From: an uncultured Actinomycetes bacterium | Lineage (GTDB): Bacteria; Actinomycetota; Thermoleophilia; Gaiellales; F1-60-MAGs149 | NCBI GenBank assembly: GCA_903873565.1 | Contig: CAIQOY010000389.1 | Location: 1-5,296, forward strand | Direction: 5' to 3' | Length of the DNA stretch: 5,296 nucleotides | Shown here: one piece after another, positions 1 through 5,296 of the stretch | Numbering within the stretch: the stretch's first letter is position 1 | Layout: every line of letters begins with the position of its first letter | Translations under genes and position numbers: made by a program | Notes under the pieces: model-generated | Told to the model about the DNA's origin: nothing | Database searches by the model: none | The model's input: only the letters and a program-made list of their open reading frames with translations

Positions 1-142
1 CGACGGCGATCCCCGCGATCAGGTCGAGGTAGCGGGTGCCGTCCTCGTCCCAGACCCAGCAGCCCTCGCCGCGCACGAGCCCGAGTGGGCGCGGCGGGTA
101 GTTCGTCATCATCACGCGCTCGCCGCGCTCCGACAGGCTCAC
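1..142 (-). CDS. argD: Acetylornithine aminotransferase, N-terminal fragment (cut by window edge)
   Basis: This is the first 47 codons of a class III PLP-dependent aminotransferase; the rest lies beyond the low-coordinate edge. ArgD converts N-acetylglutamate semialdehyde to N-acetylornithine using glutamate as amino donor, in the cytoplasm. The visible part has the family's opening pattern: an MTNYPPRPL segment (residues 12-20), then LVRGEG (22-27), WDEDG (31-35) and YLDLIAGIAV (38-47). The PLP-binding lysine and the rest of the active site are outside the window. The GTG at 140-142 overlaps the argB stop codon as GTGA and has a good ribosome binding site (GAGGTG, 5-base spacer). An ATG at 110-112 is a possible alternative start but has less support. 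Identity rests on the N-terminal motif plus the position directly after argB in an argCJB order. The related name astC/argM cannot be excluded on sequence alone, but the context makes argD very likely. Confidence 0.9.
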   Translation of the reverse strand, partial: MSLSERGERVMMTNYPPRPLGLVRGEGCWVWDEDGTRYLDLIAGIAV

Positions 143-816
143 GGCCGCACCTCGGTGCCGGCTCCGATCCGGACGCGCCGCACGCCGCCGCCCAGCGCCG
201 CGGCGCAGGCCTCGAGCTTGGGCAGCATCCCGCCGGAGGCCTCGGGCGGCGCGGCGGCCGAGATCTCGGCGATGACGGCGCCCTGCTCGTCGAGGACGCC
301 GGGGACGTCCGAGAGGAAGGCGAGCTCGTCGGCGCCGAGCGCCACCGCCACCGCGCTCGCGACGTCGTCGGCGTTGACGTTGAGGAGGCGCGGCGAGTCG
401 CCGTCGCGCCCGATCGGCGCGATCAGCGGCACCCGCTCGAGGGCCCACGCGTCGGCGATCGGACGGGTCTCGACGGCCACGGGCTCGCCCACGAGGCCGA
501 GGTCCGCGCGGCGCGCGCAGGTCACGAGCTCGCCGTGCCGGAAGGGCTGCGCCTCGCGGCCGAGCGACCGCAGCACGCCCACGAGCTCGTCCGAGACGTC
601 GGCGAGGGCGACGCGCGCGCAGGCGAGCGTCGGGAGATCGGTGAAGCGGCGGCCGTCGACGAAGCGCGCCGGGATGCCGCGGCGCTCCATCAGGGCGGTG
701 ATCTGCGCCCCGCCGCCGTGGACGAGCACCAGGGGGCGGCCGTCGGCGGCCGCCAGGGCGTCCGGCAGGAGCGCGAGGGCATTGCCGCCCAGCTTCGCCA
801 CCAGCGCGCCGCTCAC
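139..816 (-). CDS. argB: Acetylglutamate kinase, short form without the N-terminal helix
   Basis: ArgB phosphorylates N-acetyl-L-glutamate with ATP, the second step of ornithine/arginine synthesis. The protein belongs to the amino acid kinase family and is 225 residues long, against about 258 in E. coli and about 280-300 in many bacteria. The family motifs are present in order: VAKLGGNAL with Lys8 (phosphate binding), the glycine loop HGGG (33-36), the substrate-site DGRRFTDLPTL (54-64), GLVGEPVAV (107-115), LLNVNADDVASAVA (144-157), FLSDVPGVL (167-175, nucleotide site), GGMLPK (195-200) and a C-terminal GTEV (220-223). The first beta strand starts at residue 4, so the extra N-terminal helix that builds arginine-inhibited hexamers in other species is absent. 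The GTG start overlaps the argJ stop as GTGA. It has a GGAG 8 bases upstream, and no in-frame start codon is seen just upstream. The stop in turn overlaps the argD start. The identification is secure; the regulatory consequence is inference. Confidence 0.95.
   Translation of the reverse strand: MSGALVAKLGGNALALLPDALAAADGRPLVLVHGGGAQITALMERRGIPARFVDGRRFTDLPTLACARVALADVSDELVGVLRSLGREAQPFRHGELVTCARRADLGLVGEPVAVETRPIADAWALERVPLIAPIGRDGDSPRLLNVNADDVASAVAVALGADELAFLSDVPGVLDEQGAVIAEISAAAPPEASGGMLPKLEACAAALGGGVRRVRIGAGTEVRP
148..153 (-). promoter_or_regulatory. Ribosome binding site of argD
   Basis: The minus strand reads GAGGTG, 5 bases before the GTG start at 142. It lies inside the last codons of argB. 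It supports GTG-142, rather than the ATG at 112, as the argD start. Confidence 0.6.
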
Positions 817-1976
817 GTCGTGTACTCCGCGTTCAGCTCGACGTAGGCCTGCGAGAGATCCGATCCCCAGACCTCGGCCGCGCCCGACCCGTCCCCGAGC
901 CCGATCGCGACGTCGACGGTGTCGGCCGCGGCGGCGCGGTCGAGTGCCGCCGGGTCGGCCACGGGCACCGCGGTGCCGTCCGCGCAGAGCGGGATGCCGC
1001 CGATGGCGATGGCGATGCGGTCGGGGTCGACGTCCGCCCCGCTCGCGCCGATCGCCGCGATGATGCGGCCCCAGTTCGGGTCGCCGCCGTGCAGGGCGCA
1101 GCGCACGAGCTGGGCCTCGGCGACGGCGTAGGCGACCCGGCGGGCCTCCGCGTCCGTCGCGGCGCCCGTCACGCGCCAGCGCGCGATCCGTCGCGCCCCC
1201 TCGCCGTCGCGCACGATCTGCAGCGCGAGGTCCTCGCAGACGCCCGCCACGGCCTCGGCCACCGCGGCCTCGTCGGCCGGGCCGGCGGCGCCGCTCGCCA
1301 GCAGGGCGACCGTGTCGCTGGTCGACGCGCAGCCGTCGACGGTGATGCGGTTGAAGGAGCGGTCGACGGCGTCGCGCAGGATGCGGTCGACGGCCGCGGG
1401 CGCGAGCGCGGCGTCGGTGGTCACCACGGCGATCATCGTGCCGAGGTCCGGGCGGATCATCCCCGCCCCCTTGGCCATGCCGCCGACCCGGGCCCCGCCC
1501 GCGTCGCGCTGGGCCGTCTTGGGCGCGTTGTCGGTGGTCATGATCGCGGCCGCCGCGTCGGCCCCGCCGTCGGGCGAGAGCGCGGCGGCGGCCGCGGCGA
1601 TGCCGGGCTCGACCAGGTCCATCGGCAGCGGCACGCCGATCACGCCGGTCGAGGCGACGAGCACGTCACCCGCGTCCGCGCCGAGCGCCCGGGCGACGAG
1701 CGCCGCCATGCGCTCGGCGTCGCGCAGACCCGGGGCGCCGGTGGCGGCGTTGGCGTTGCCGCTCTGCACGAGCACCGCGCGGGCACGGCCGTCGGCGATC
1801 GCCGCGCGCGACACGGCCACCGGCGGCGCCGCGGTGCGGCTGCGGGTGAAGACGGCCGCGGCCGGGACGGGCTCGGCGGCGGCGACGAGGGCGATGTCCG
1901 GGCGCCCGGAGGCCTTGATGCCGGCGGTCACGCCCGCGGCCGCGAAGCCGCGGGGGTACGCCGCGCCTACGGCCAC
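813..1976 (-). CDS. argJ: Glutamate N-acetyltransferase / ornithine acetyltransferase (ArgJ)
   Basis: ArgJ moves the acetyl group from N-acetylornithine to glutamate, releasing ornithine and renewing N-acetylglutamate; some family members also use acetyl-CoA. The protein is 387 residues, close to the usual 380-410. It matures by self-cleavage before a conserved threonine. Here the site is MAKGAGMIRPDLG|TMIAVVTTD, with Thr180 (codon 1437-1439) as N-terminal nucleophile of the beta chain, giving chains of about 179 and 208 residues. Other conserved stretches are QSGNANAATG (71-80), STGVIG (109-114, oxyanion-hole region), TVDGCASTSDT (212-222), GGDPNWGRI (297-305) and the C-terminal AYVELNAEYTT (377-387). 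The GTG start lies 10 bases inside the end of argC; an AGGGG stands only 2 bases before it, which is close. The stop overlaps the argB start by 4 bases. I cannot tell from sequence whether it is mono- or bifunctional. If no argA gene exists elsewhere, it would also have to make the first N-acetylglutamate. Confidence 0.96.
   Translation of the reverse strand: MAVGAAYPRGFAAAGVTAGIKASGRPDIALVAAAEPVPAAAVFTRSRTAAPPVAVSRAAIADGRARAVLVQSGNANAATGAPGLRDAERMAALVARALGADAGDVLVASTGVIGVPLPMDLVEPGIAAAAAALSPDGGADAAAAIMTTDNAPKTAQRDAGGARVGGMAKGAGMIRPDLGTMIAVVTTDAALAPAAVDRILRDAVDRSFNRITVDGCASTSDTVALLASGAAGPADEAAVAEAVAGVCEDLALQIVRDGEGARRIARWRVTGAATDAEARRVAYAVAEAQLVRCALHGGDPNWGRIIAAIGASGADVDPDRIAIAIGGIPLCADGTAVPVADPAALDRAAAADTVDVAIGLGDGSGAAEVWGSDLSQAYVELNAEYTT
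825..828 (-). promoter_or_regulatory. Ribosome binding site of argB
   Basis: The minus strand reads GGAG, followed by 8 bases and the GTG at 816. It lies within the conserved C-terminal NAEYTT codons of argJ. It supports the short argB start and so argues against a missed N-terminal extension. Confidence 0.5.
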
Positions 1977-2923
1977 AGCCCCTGGGTGGCGAGGCCCGCC
2001 GTCTCCTCCACGCCGAGCATGATGTTGGCGTTCTGGACGGCCTGGCCCGCCGCGCCCTTGACGAGGTTGTCGAGCGCGGACTCCACAAGGACGGCACCGG
2101 TGCGCTCGTCGGCCCAGGCGCTGACCCAGCAGACGTTCGAGCCCGCGAGGCGCTGCGGGGCCGGGTGGCCGCCGAGACGCACGAACGGCTCGTCGGCGAA
2201 GCGCGTGGCGTAGAGGTCGTCGAGGTCGGCCTGGTCGAGCCGCTCGACGAGGCGCACGTGGCCGGTCACGAGCAGCCCGCGCGAGGTGGGCAGGAGATGC
2301 GGCACGAAGGTGGCCCGGAGCTCCGCGTCGCCGAGCCGCGAGAGCTCCTGCTCGATCTCGGCGAGATGGCGGTGCCCCGTCACGGCGTACGGGGTGATGC
2401 CGCCGTGGATCTCCGGCAGGTGGGTCTTCTCCGACGGCGTCCGCCCCGCGCCCGTCACGCCCGACTTGCCGTCGAGGTGCACGGGGCCGTCGATCAGGCC
2501 GGCGGCGGCGAGCGGCGCCAGCCCGAGGATCGCGGCGGTCGCGTAGCAGCCCGGGTTGGCGATGGCGCGTGCGACGCGCAGCTCCTCGCGGCCCAGCTCG
2601 GGCAGGCCGTAGGCCCAGCCGTCGACGCGGAAGTCGGAGCCCAGGTCGACGACCTGCGCACCGCGCTCCAGCAGCTCCTCGCCGAGCGCGCGCGACTCGC
2701 CGTGCGGCAGCGCGAGGAACACCACGTCGCAGTCCGCGAGGCCGGCGGCGTCGATCGGGTCGAAGCCGTCGGAGCGGGCCTGCAGCACCGCCGGGCGGAT
2801 CTGCGGGTGCCCCGCGAGGATGCGCGCGAGCTCCTGCCCGGCGTAGCCGGAGGCGCCGACGATCCCGGCCGCGAGCGGCCGCTGGTCGGTGCCCATCGGG
2901 GTCGGGAGGTTGGCGTACTGCAT
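1967..2923 (-). CDS. argC: N-acetyl-gamma-glutamyl-phosphate reductase
   Basis: ArgC reduces N-acetylglutamyl phosphate with NADPH to the semialdehyde, the step between ArgB and ArgD. The 318-residue length fits the short ArgC type (about 310-350). It has the Rossmann motif GIVGASGYAGQEL (20-32), ALPHGES (71-77), DLGSDFR (93-99) and the catalytic NPGCYAT with Cys126. Then come KSGVTGAGR (153-161), the conserved GHRH (183-186), LPTSRGLL (211-218) and the C-terminal cofactor region DNLVKGAAGQAVQN (285-298) followed by NIMLG. The start is the only ATG start in the window, at 2921-2923. A weak GAGA lies 10 bases upstream. A second in-frame ATG at 2894-2896 (residue 10) is possible but has no better binding site; the conserved fold begins only at about residue 18. 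It is the first arg gene, 44 bases after mreB, and its end overlaps argJ by 10 bases. Confidence 0.96.
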   Translation of the reverse strand: MQYANLPTPMGTDQRPLAAGIVGASGYAGQELARILAGHPQIRPAVLQARSDGFDPIDAAGLADCDVVFLALPHGESRALGEELLERGAQVVDLGSDFRVDGWAYGLPELGREELRVARAIANPGCYATAAILGLAPLAAAGLIDGPVHLDGKSGVTGAGRTPSEKTHLPEIHGGITPYAVTGHRHLAEIEQELSRLGDAELRATFVPHLLPTSRGLLVTGHVRLVERLDQADLDDLYATRFADEPFVRLGGHPAPQRLAGSNVCWVSAWADERTGAVLVESALDNLVKGAAGQAVQNANIMLGVEETAGLATQGLWP

Positions 2924-2967
2924 CGGCGGTCAGTCTCGCACAGGGTCGGCGCGGGTCACGCCGCGCG
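2924..2967 (-). promoter_or_regulatory. mreB-argC intergenic spacer
   Basis: This 44-base gap is the longest in the window and the only place for a dedicated arg promoter between genes. I see no convincing -35/-10 pair and no AT-rich ARG box of the kind ArgR binds; the stretch is nearly all G and C. A short hairpin can form at 2948-2962 (stem GGCGTG with CGCGCC, one G-U pair, loop of 3). No T-run follows, so it is not a standard intrinsic terminator. Either argC is read through from mreB, or its promoter lies inside mreB or is of a type I cannot recognise. Confidence 0.3.
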
Positions 2968-4059
2968 CTAGCGGCGGCGCCGGCCGGAGCTGCGGTTCAT
3001 GTGCATCCGCTGGAGCACCTCGAACTCGTCCAGCGACCGACCCGAGCCGACGGCGACGCAGGTCAGCGGCGACTCGGCGATCTGGACCGGCATCTGGGTC
3101 TCCGCGCGGATGCGGTCATCGAGGCGCGAGAGCAGCGCCCCGCCGCCCGCCAGCACGATGCCCTTGTCCATCACGTCGGCCGCGAGCTCCGGCGGCGTCT
3201 GGTCGAGCGTTGCCTTGATCGCCCCGATGATCTCGACGAGGGGCTCCTCGAGCGCGCCGCGGACGTCCTCCGCGGTCAGGATCACGGTCTTGGGCAGGCC
3301 GGTCACGAGGTCGCGCCCGCGCACCTCGGCCTGGGCGTCGTCGCCGGCGCGCGGGAAGGCGCTGCCGATCTCGATCTTGACCTGCTCGGCGGTCTGGGTG
3401 CCGATCAGGAGCTTGTGCGTGCGCTGGACGTGCTTGACGATCGCCTCGTCGAGCTCGTCGCCGCCGACGCGGATCGACTGCGCGACGACGATGCCGCCCA
3501 GCGAGATGACGGCGACCTCGGTGGTGCCGCCGCCGATGTCGACGATCATGTTCCCGGACGGCTCGGAGACGGGCAGGCCGGCGCCGATCGCGGCGGCCAT
3601 CGGCTCCTCGATCAGGTAGGCGACGCGGGCGCCGGCCGACAGGGCTGCCTCCTCCACGGCGCGCTTCTCGACGCCGGTGACGCCCGAGGGTACGCAGATC
3701 ACGACGCGCGGGTGCGCCCAGCGGTTCTGGTGCACCTTGGCGATGAAGTGGCGGAGCATCTCCTCCGTCACCTCGAAGTCGGCGATCACGCCGTCCTTGA
3801 GCGGGCGGATCGCGGTGATCGAGGCGGGCGTGCGGCCGAGCATGCGCTTGGCCTCGATGCCGACCGCGAGCACCTGGCGGGTCATCTGGTCGAGGGCGAC
3901 CACGGACGGCTCGGACAGCACGATGCCGCGCCCGCGCACGTACACGAGCGTGTTGGCCGTGCCGAGATCGACCGCCATGTCGCGGCTGCCGAAGCCGAAC
4001 ATCCAGTTCTTGATGCCGATGGGAGCCCCCTCAGCGGCAGGAAGCGCCGCTTCTGCCAC
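2968..4059 (-). CDS. mreB: Rod shape-determining protein MreB (actin-like)
   Basis: MreB polymerises with ATP into membrane-bound filaments that guide lateral cell-wall synthesis. It has the actin-fold nucleotide motifs: phosphate-1 DLGTANT (31-37), VPSGVTGVEKRAV (123-135), connect-1 region EEPMAAAIGAG (151-161), phosphate-2 DIGGGTTEVAVIS (174-186), VGGDELDEAI (198-207), EQVKIEIGSA (225-234) and the adenosine motif LAGGGALL (303-310). The full frame has 363 codons, longer than the usual 330-350. The family normally begins at MFGFGSRD, which is residue 20 here. The GTG at 4057-4059 is the first possible start; the ATG at 4000-4002 would give 344 residues, the normal size, so the true start is uncertain. 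The C terminus ends in four arginines, which could aid membrane contact (inference). It lies 6 bases after maf and 44 before argC; mreC and mreD do not follow. A paralogue such as Mbl cannot be told apart here. Confidence 0.96.
   Translation of the reverse strand: MAEAALPAAEGAPIGIKNWMFGFGSRDMAVDLGTANTLVYVRGRGIVLSEPSVVALDQMTRQVLAVGIEAKRMLGRTPASITAIRPLKDGVIADFEVTEEMLRHFIAKVHQNRWAHPRVVICVPSGVTGVEKRAVEEAALSAGARVAYLIEEPMAAAIGAGLPVSEPSGNMIVDIGGGTTEVAVISLGGIVVAQSIRVGGDELDEAIVKHVQRTHKLLIGTQTAEQVKIEIGSAFPRAGDDAQAEVRGRDLVTGLPKTVILTAEDVRGALEEPLVEIIGAIKATLDQTPPELAADVMDKGIVLAGGGALLSRLDDRIRAETQMPVQIAESPLTCVAVGSGRSLDEFEVLQRMHMNRSSGRRRR
4026..4032 (-). promoter_or_regulatory. Shine-Dalgarno-like GAGGGGG inside the 5' part of mreB
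   Basis: The minus strand reads GAGGGGG, then five bases, then an in-frame ATC codon (4018-4020); the ATG at 4002 is 23 bases away. It is the best ribosome-binding-like sequence near the mreB start. Its spacing fits only a non-standard ATC start, and the match may be chance. Confidence 0.25.
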
Positions 4060-4062
4060 CGG

Positions 4063-4068
4063 ATTCTA
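4063..4068 (-). promoter_or_regulatory. Possible -10 element ahead of mreB
   Basis: The minus strand reads TAGAAT, a good -10 match standing out in GC-rich DNA, and it includes the maf stop codon TAG. No clear -35 hexamer is seen at 16-18 bases upstream, where the sequence is G/C-rich. Transcription from it would begin around 4055-4058, at or just inside the first possible mreB start. That would favour a downstream start codon for this transcript. Confidence 0.25.
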
Positions 4069-4659
4069 CGTCGGCGCGGGGTTCCCTCCCGCCGCGGGCA
4101 GCGCGTGGCCCTCGGCGGCGAGCAGCCGGCGCAGGGCGTCCACGGGCAGCCCGACCACGTTGTCGAGGTCCCCGTCGAGCCCGGCGACCAGCCCGACACC
4201 GCCCGCCTGGATGGCGTAGCCCCCGGCGCGGCCCCGCCACTCGCCCGTCGCCACGTAGGCCTCGAGCTCGGCGTCCGTGAGCGCCCGCAGGCGCACCCGG
4301 GTCTCGACGCAGGCCGTCGCCTCCCCCGCCCCGATCACCGCCACGCCCGACAGGACCCGGTGCTCGCGCCCGGCCAGCCGCAGCAGCATCGCGCGGGCGG
4401 CGTCGGCGTCCGCGGGCTGCCCGAGCACCGCGTCGTCGTCGAGGACGACCTCGGTGTCGACGCCGACCACGGGCCGCTCGGAGCGCACGGCCGCGACCGA
4501 TCGCGCCTTGCCGAGCGCGCGCGCGACGACGACCTCCGCGGCCGTCCCGGGCATCGGCGCCTCGTCGTAGTCGGGCGCGACGACCTCGAAGTCGGCGCCG
4601 AGGGCCGCGAGGATGGCGCGCCGCTGCGGCGACGTCGAGGCGAGGATCAGACGGCCCAC
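4066..4659 (-). CDS. maf: Maf-family nucleoside triphosphate pyrophosphatase (YhdE-like)
   Basis: Maf proteins hydrolyse non-canonical or excess nucleoside triphosphates to the monophosphate and pyrophosphate; YhdE-type members prefer dTTP and UTP. The 197-residue length is typical. The N terminus LILASTSPQRRAIL (4-17) is the signature loop with Ser and two Arg. Next come YDEAP (31-35), ARALGKA (47-53), the catalytic-Asp segment VVGVDTEVVL (64-73, Asp68), REHRVLSGVAV (98-108), GRAGGYAIQ (143-151) and GDLDNVVGLPV (163-173). The AGGYAIQ form points to the YhdE (dTTP/UTP) rather than the YceF (m7GTP) subgroup. The family's usual LGKP after the catalytic Asp reads LGQP here (Gln81), a change at a normally conserved lysine. 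Residues 182-197 form an Ala/Pro-rich tail. The GTG start has no clear ribosome binding site; it follows the SDR gene by 19 bases and precedes mreB by 6. maf beside mreB is a common bacterial arrangement. Confidence 0.93.
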   Translation of the reverse strand: MGRLILASTSPQRRAILAALGADFEVVAPDYDEAPMPGTAAEVVVARALGKARSVAAVRSERPVVGVDTEVVLDDDAVLGQPADADAARAMLLRLAGREHRVLSGVAVIGAGEATACVETRVRLRALTDAELEAYVATGEWRGRAGGYAIQAGGVGLVAGLDGDLDNVVGLPVDALRRLLAAEGHALPAAGGNPAPT

Positions 4660-4678
4660 GGGGCCGCAGTATCCGCGA

Positions 4679-5296
4679 TCAGAGCTCGAGGCCGTGCGAG
4701 GCGACGTGCTCGGCGAAGCCGACCGGCTGGAAGCCGAACTCGCGCTCCACCACGTCGAGCGAGGCCGCGACGTTGTCCTTCTCGAGCAGCTCGACCGCGG
4801 CCGGGGTGACCGGCGGGTTCGGGAGCACCTGCAGGAGCGCGGCCTGCAGCTTGACGATGCCGAGCGGCGCGTGCACCTTGCGCACCGTCGCCTTGCCCAT
4901 CGCGCCGCCGATGATGTCGAGGACGCGGTCGTACTCGAGGGCCTCGGTCCCGGCCAGCTCGACGTAGCGGCCGAGCCGCCCGTCGCCCGTCAGGCAGTCC
5001 TGGGCGGCCCGGCAGACGTCGTCGACGTGGATCATCTGGATCCGGGTGCGGCCGTTGCCGGCCACCGGCACGATCGGGCCCTTGACGAGCCCGGCCATCG
5101 CGCGCATGAAGGGCGAGCCCGGCCCGAACTGGACCGAGGGCTGCAGGATCGTCCAGGGCACGCCGGCGGCCTTGAGCAGCTCCTCGCCCTGGCGGCGCCC
5201 CGAGAGGTACGGGCCCGGCTTGGCGCCGGCCGTGTCGATGCCGCCGAAGTGGATGATCCGCCCCGCGCCGGCCTTCGTGGCGGCCCGGGCGAGCGC
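4679..5296 (-). CDS. NAD(P)-binding atypical SDR / NmrA-NDUFA9-like protein, C-terminal part (5' end outside window)
   Basis: The frame is open from the stop at 4679 to the window edge, giving 205 residues; the GTG at 5159-5161 is internal, not the start. The glycine-rich dinucleotide loop expected near the N terminus lies outside the window. Visible blocks are RIIHFGGID (13-21), PYLSGRRQGEELLKAAG (29-45), VPWTILQPSVQFGPGSPF (46-63), the VPVAGNG region, IHVDDVCRAAQDCL, and YVELAGTEALEYDRVLDII. This order is that of extended or atypical short-chain dehydrogenases of the NmrA/NDUFA9-like group. The catalytic motif Tyr-x-x-x-Lys reads Tyr30-x-x-x-Arg34, and GGI replaces the usual Ser-Ser pair. 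Such changes are known in atypical SDR subgroups that bind nucleotide without being proven dehydrogenases. The substrate is unknown; a redox, quinone-related or sugar-epimerase role cannot be separated here. It runs into maf with a 19-base gap, probably in one transcript. Confidence 0.85.
   Translation of the reverse strand, partial: ALARAATKAGAGRIIHFGGIDTAGAKPGPYLSGRRQGEELLKAAGVPWTILQPSVQFGPGSPFMRAMAGLVKGPIVPVAGNGRTRIQMIHVDDVCRAAQDCLTGDGRLGRYVELAGTEALEYDRVLDIIGGAMGKATVRKVHAPLGIVKLQAALLQVLPNPPVTPAAVELLEKDNVAASLDVVEREFGFQPVGFAEHVASHGLEL

Noticed and set aside
85..1063. Two overlapping plus-strand open frames opposite argB and the end of argJ
   Set aside because: They read as Arg/Ser/Ala/Pro-rich shadow sequence with no motif; the minus strand encodes a complete acetylglutamate kinase.
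1089..2213. A 374-codon plus-strand open frame opposite argJ and the end of argC
   Set aside because: Same composition artefact: Gly/Arg/Ala-rich, no domain, fully antisense to argJ with its intact catalytic motifs.
2948..2962. Short hairpin after mreB as an intrinsic terminator
   Set aside because: The stem is only 6 pairs with one G-U, and no T-run follows, so I do not call a terminator.
4081..4100. GGGAAC upstream of mreB as an ECF-sigma -35 element
   Set aside because: No matching -10 (a GTT or CGTT-like motif) is found at the right distance; a six-base match alone is not enough.
4668..4673. GATACT on the minus strand, 8 bases before the maf GTG, as a -10 for a leaderless maf transcript
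   Set aside because: The -10 match is partial, there is no -35, and the SDR gene ends only 19 bases upstream, so simple co-transcription is more likely.
2569..4809. A 746-codon open frame on the plus strand opposite argC, mreB and maf
   Set aside because: Its translation is a low-complexity mix of Arg, Ala, Gly, Asp and His with no recognisable domain, and it runs antisense to three genes with clear family motifs. Long antisense open frames are expected at this GC content.

Overview
The window is very GC-rich (roughly 70-75% by eye) and codes almost entirely on the minus strand. It holds six genes in one direction with almost no space between them. Reading along the transcript, from high to low coordinates, the order is: an NAD(P)-binding SDR-family protein (5' end outside the window), maf, mreB, argC, argJ, argB, and the first 47 codons of argD. 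The GC content, frequent GTG starts, GTGA stop/start overlaps, and an mreB in such a background suggest a high-GC actinobacterium. A Thermoleophilia/Solirubrobacterales-like lineage is my guess; no rRNA or other marker in the window can confirm it.

Region 4066-5296 (SDR protein and maf): the SDR protein is an atypical, NmrA/NDUFA9-like nucleotide-binding protein of unknown substrate. Maf is a house-cleaning nucleotide pyrophosphatase of the YhdE-like type. Region 2968-4059 is mreB, the actin-like cell-shape protein. maf next to mreB is a widespread arrangement, but mreC and mreD, which usually follow mreB, are absent here.

Region 1-2923 is the start of a classic argCJBD arginine operon. ArgJ transfers acetyl from N-acetylornithine to glutamate, ArgB phosphorylates N-acetylglutamate, ArgC reduces the acyl phosphate to the semialdehyde, and ArgD transaminates it to N-acetylornithine. 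That product returns to ArgJ, giving the acetyl-recycling ornithine route. The genes overlap by 10, 4 and 4 bases, so they are almost certainly co-transcribed and translationally coupled.

The largest intergenic space is only 44 bases (mreB to argC); no stretch over 300 bases lacks a gene. I see no tRNA, rRNA, CRISPR array, insertion sequence or phage feature. The region looks like ordinary chromosomal housekeeping DNA, and I found no convincing new system. The points most worth checking are the mreB/argC junction (a run of Arg codons and two mutually exclusive hairpins just ahead of an arginine operon), an N-terminally short ArgB, the uncertain mreB start, and a Lys-to-Gln change in Maf.
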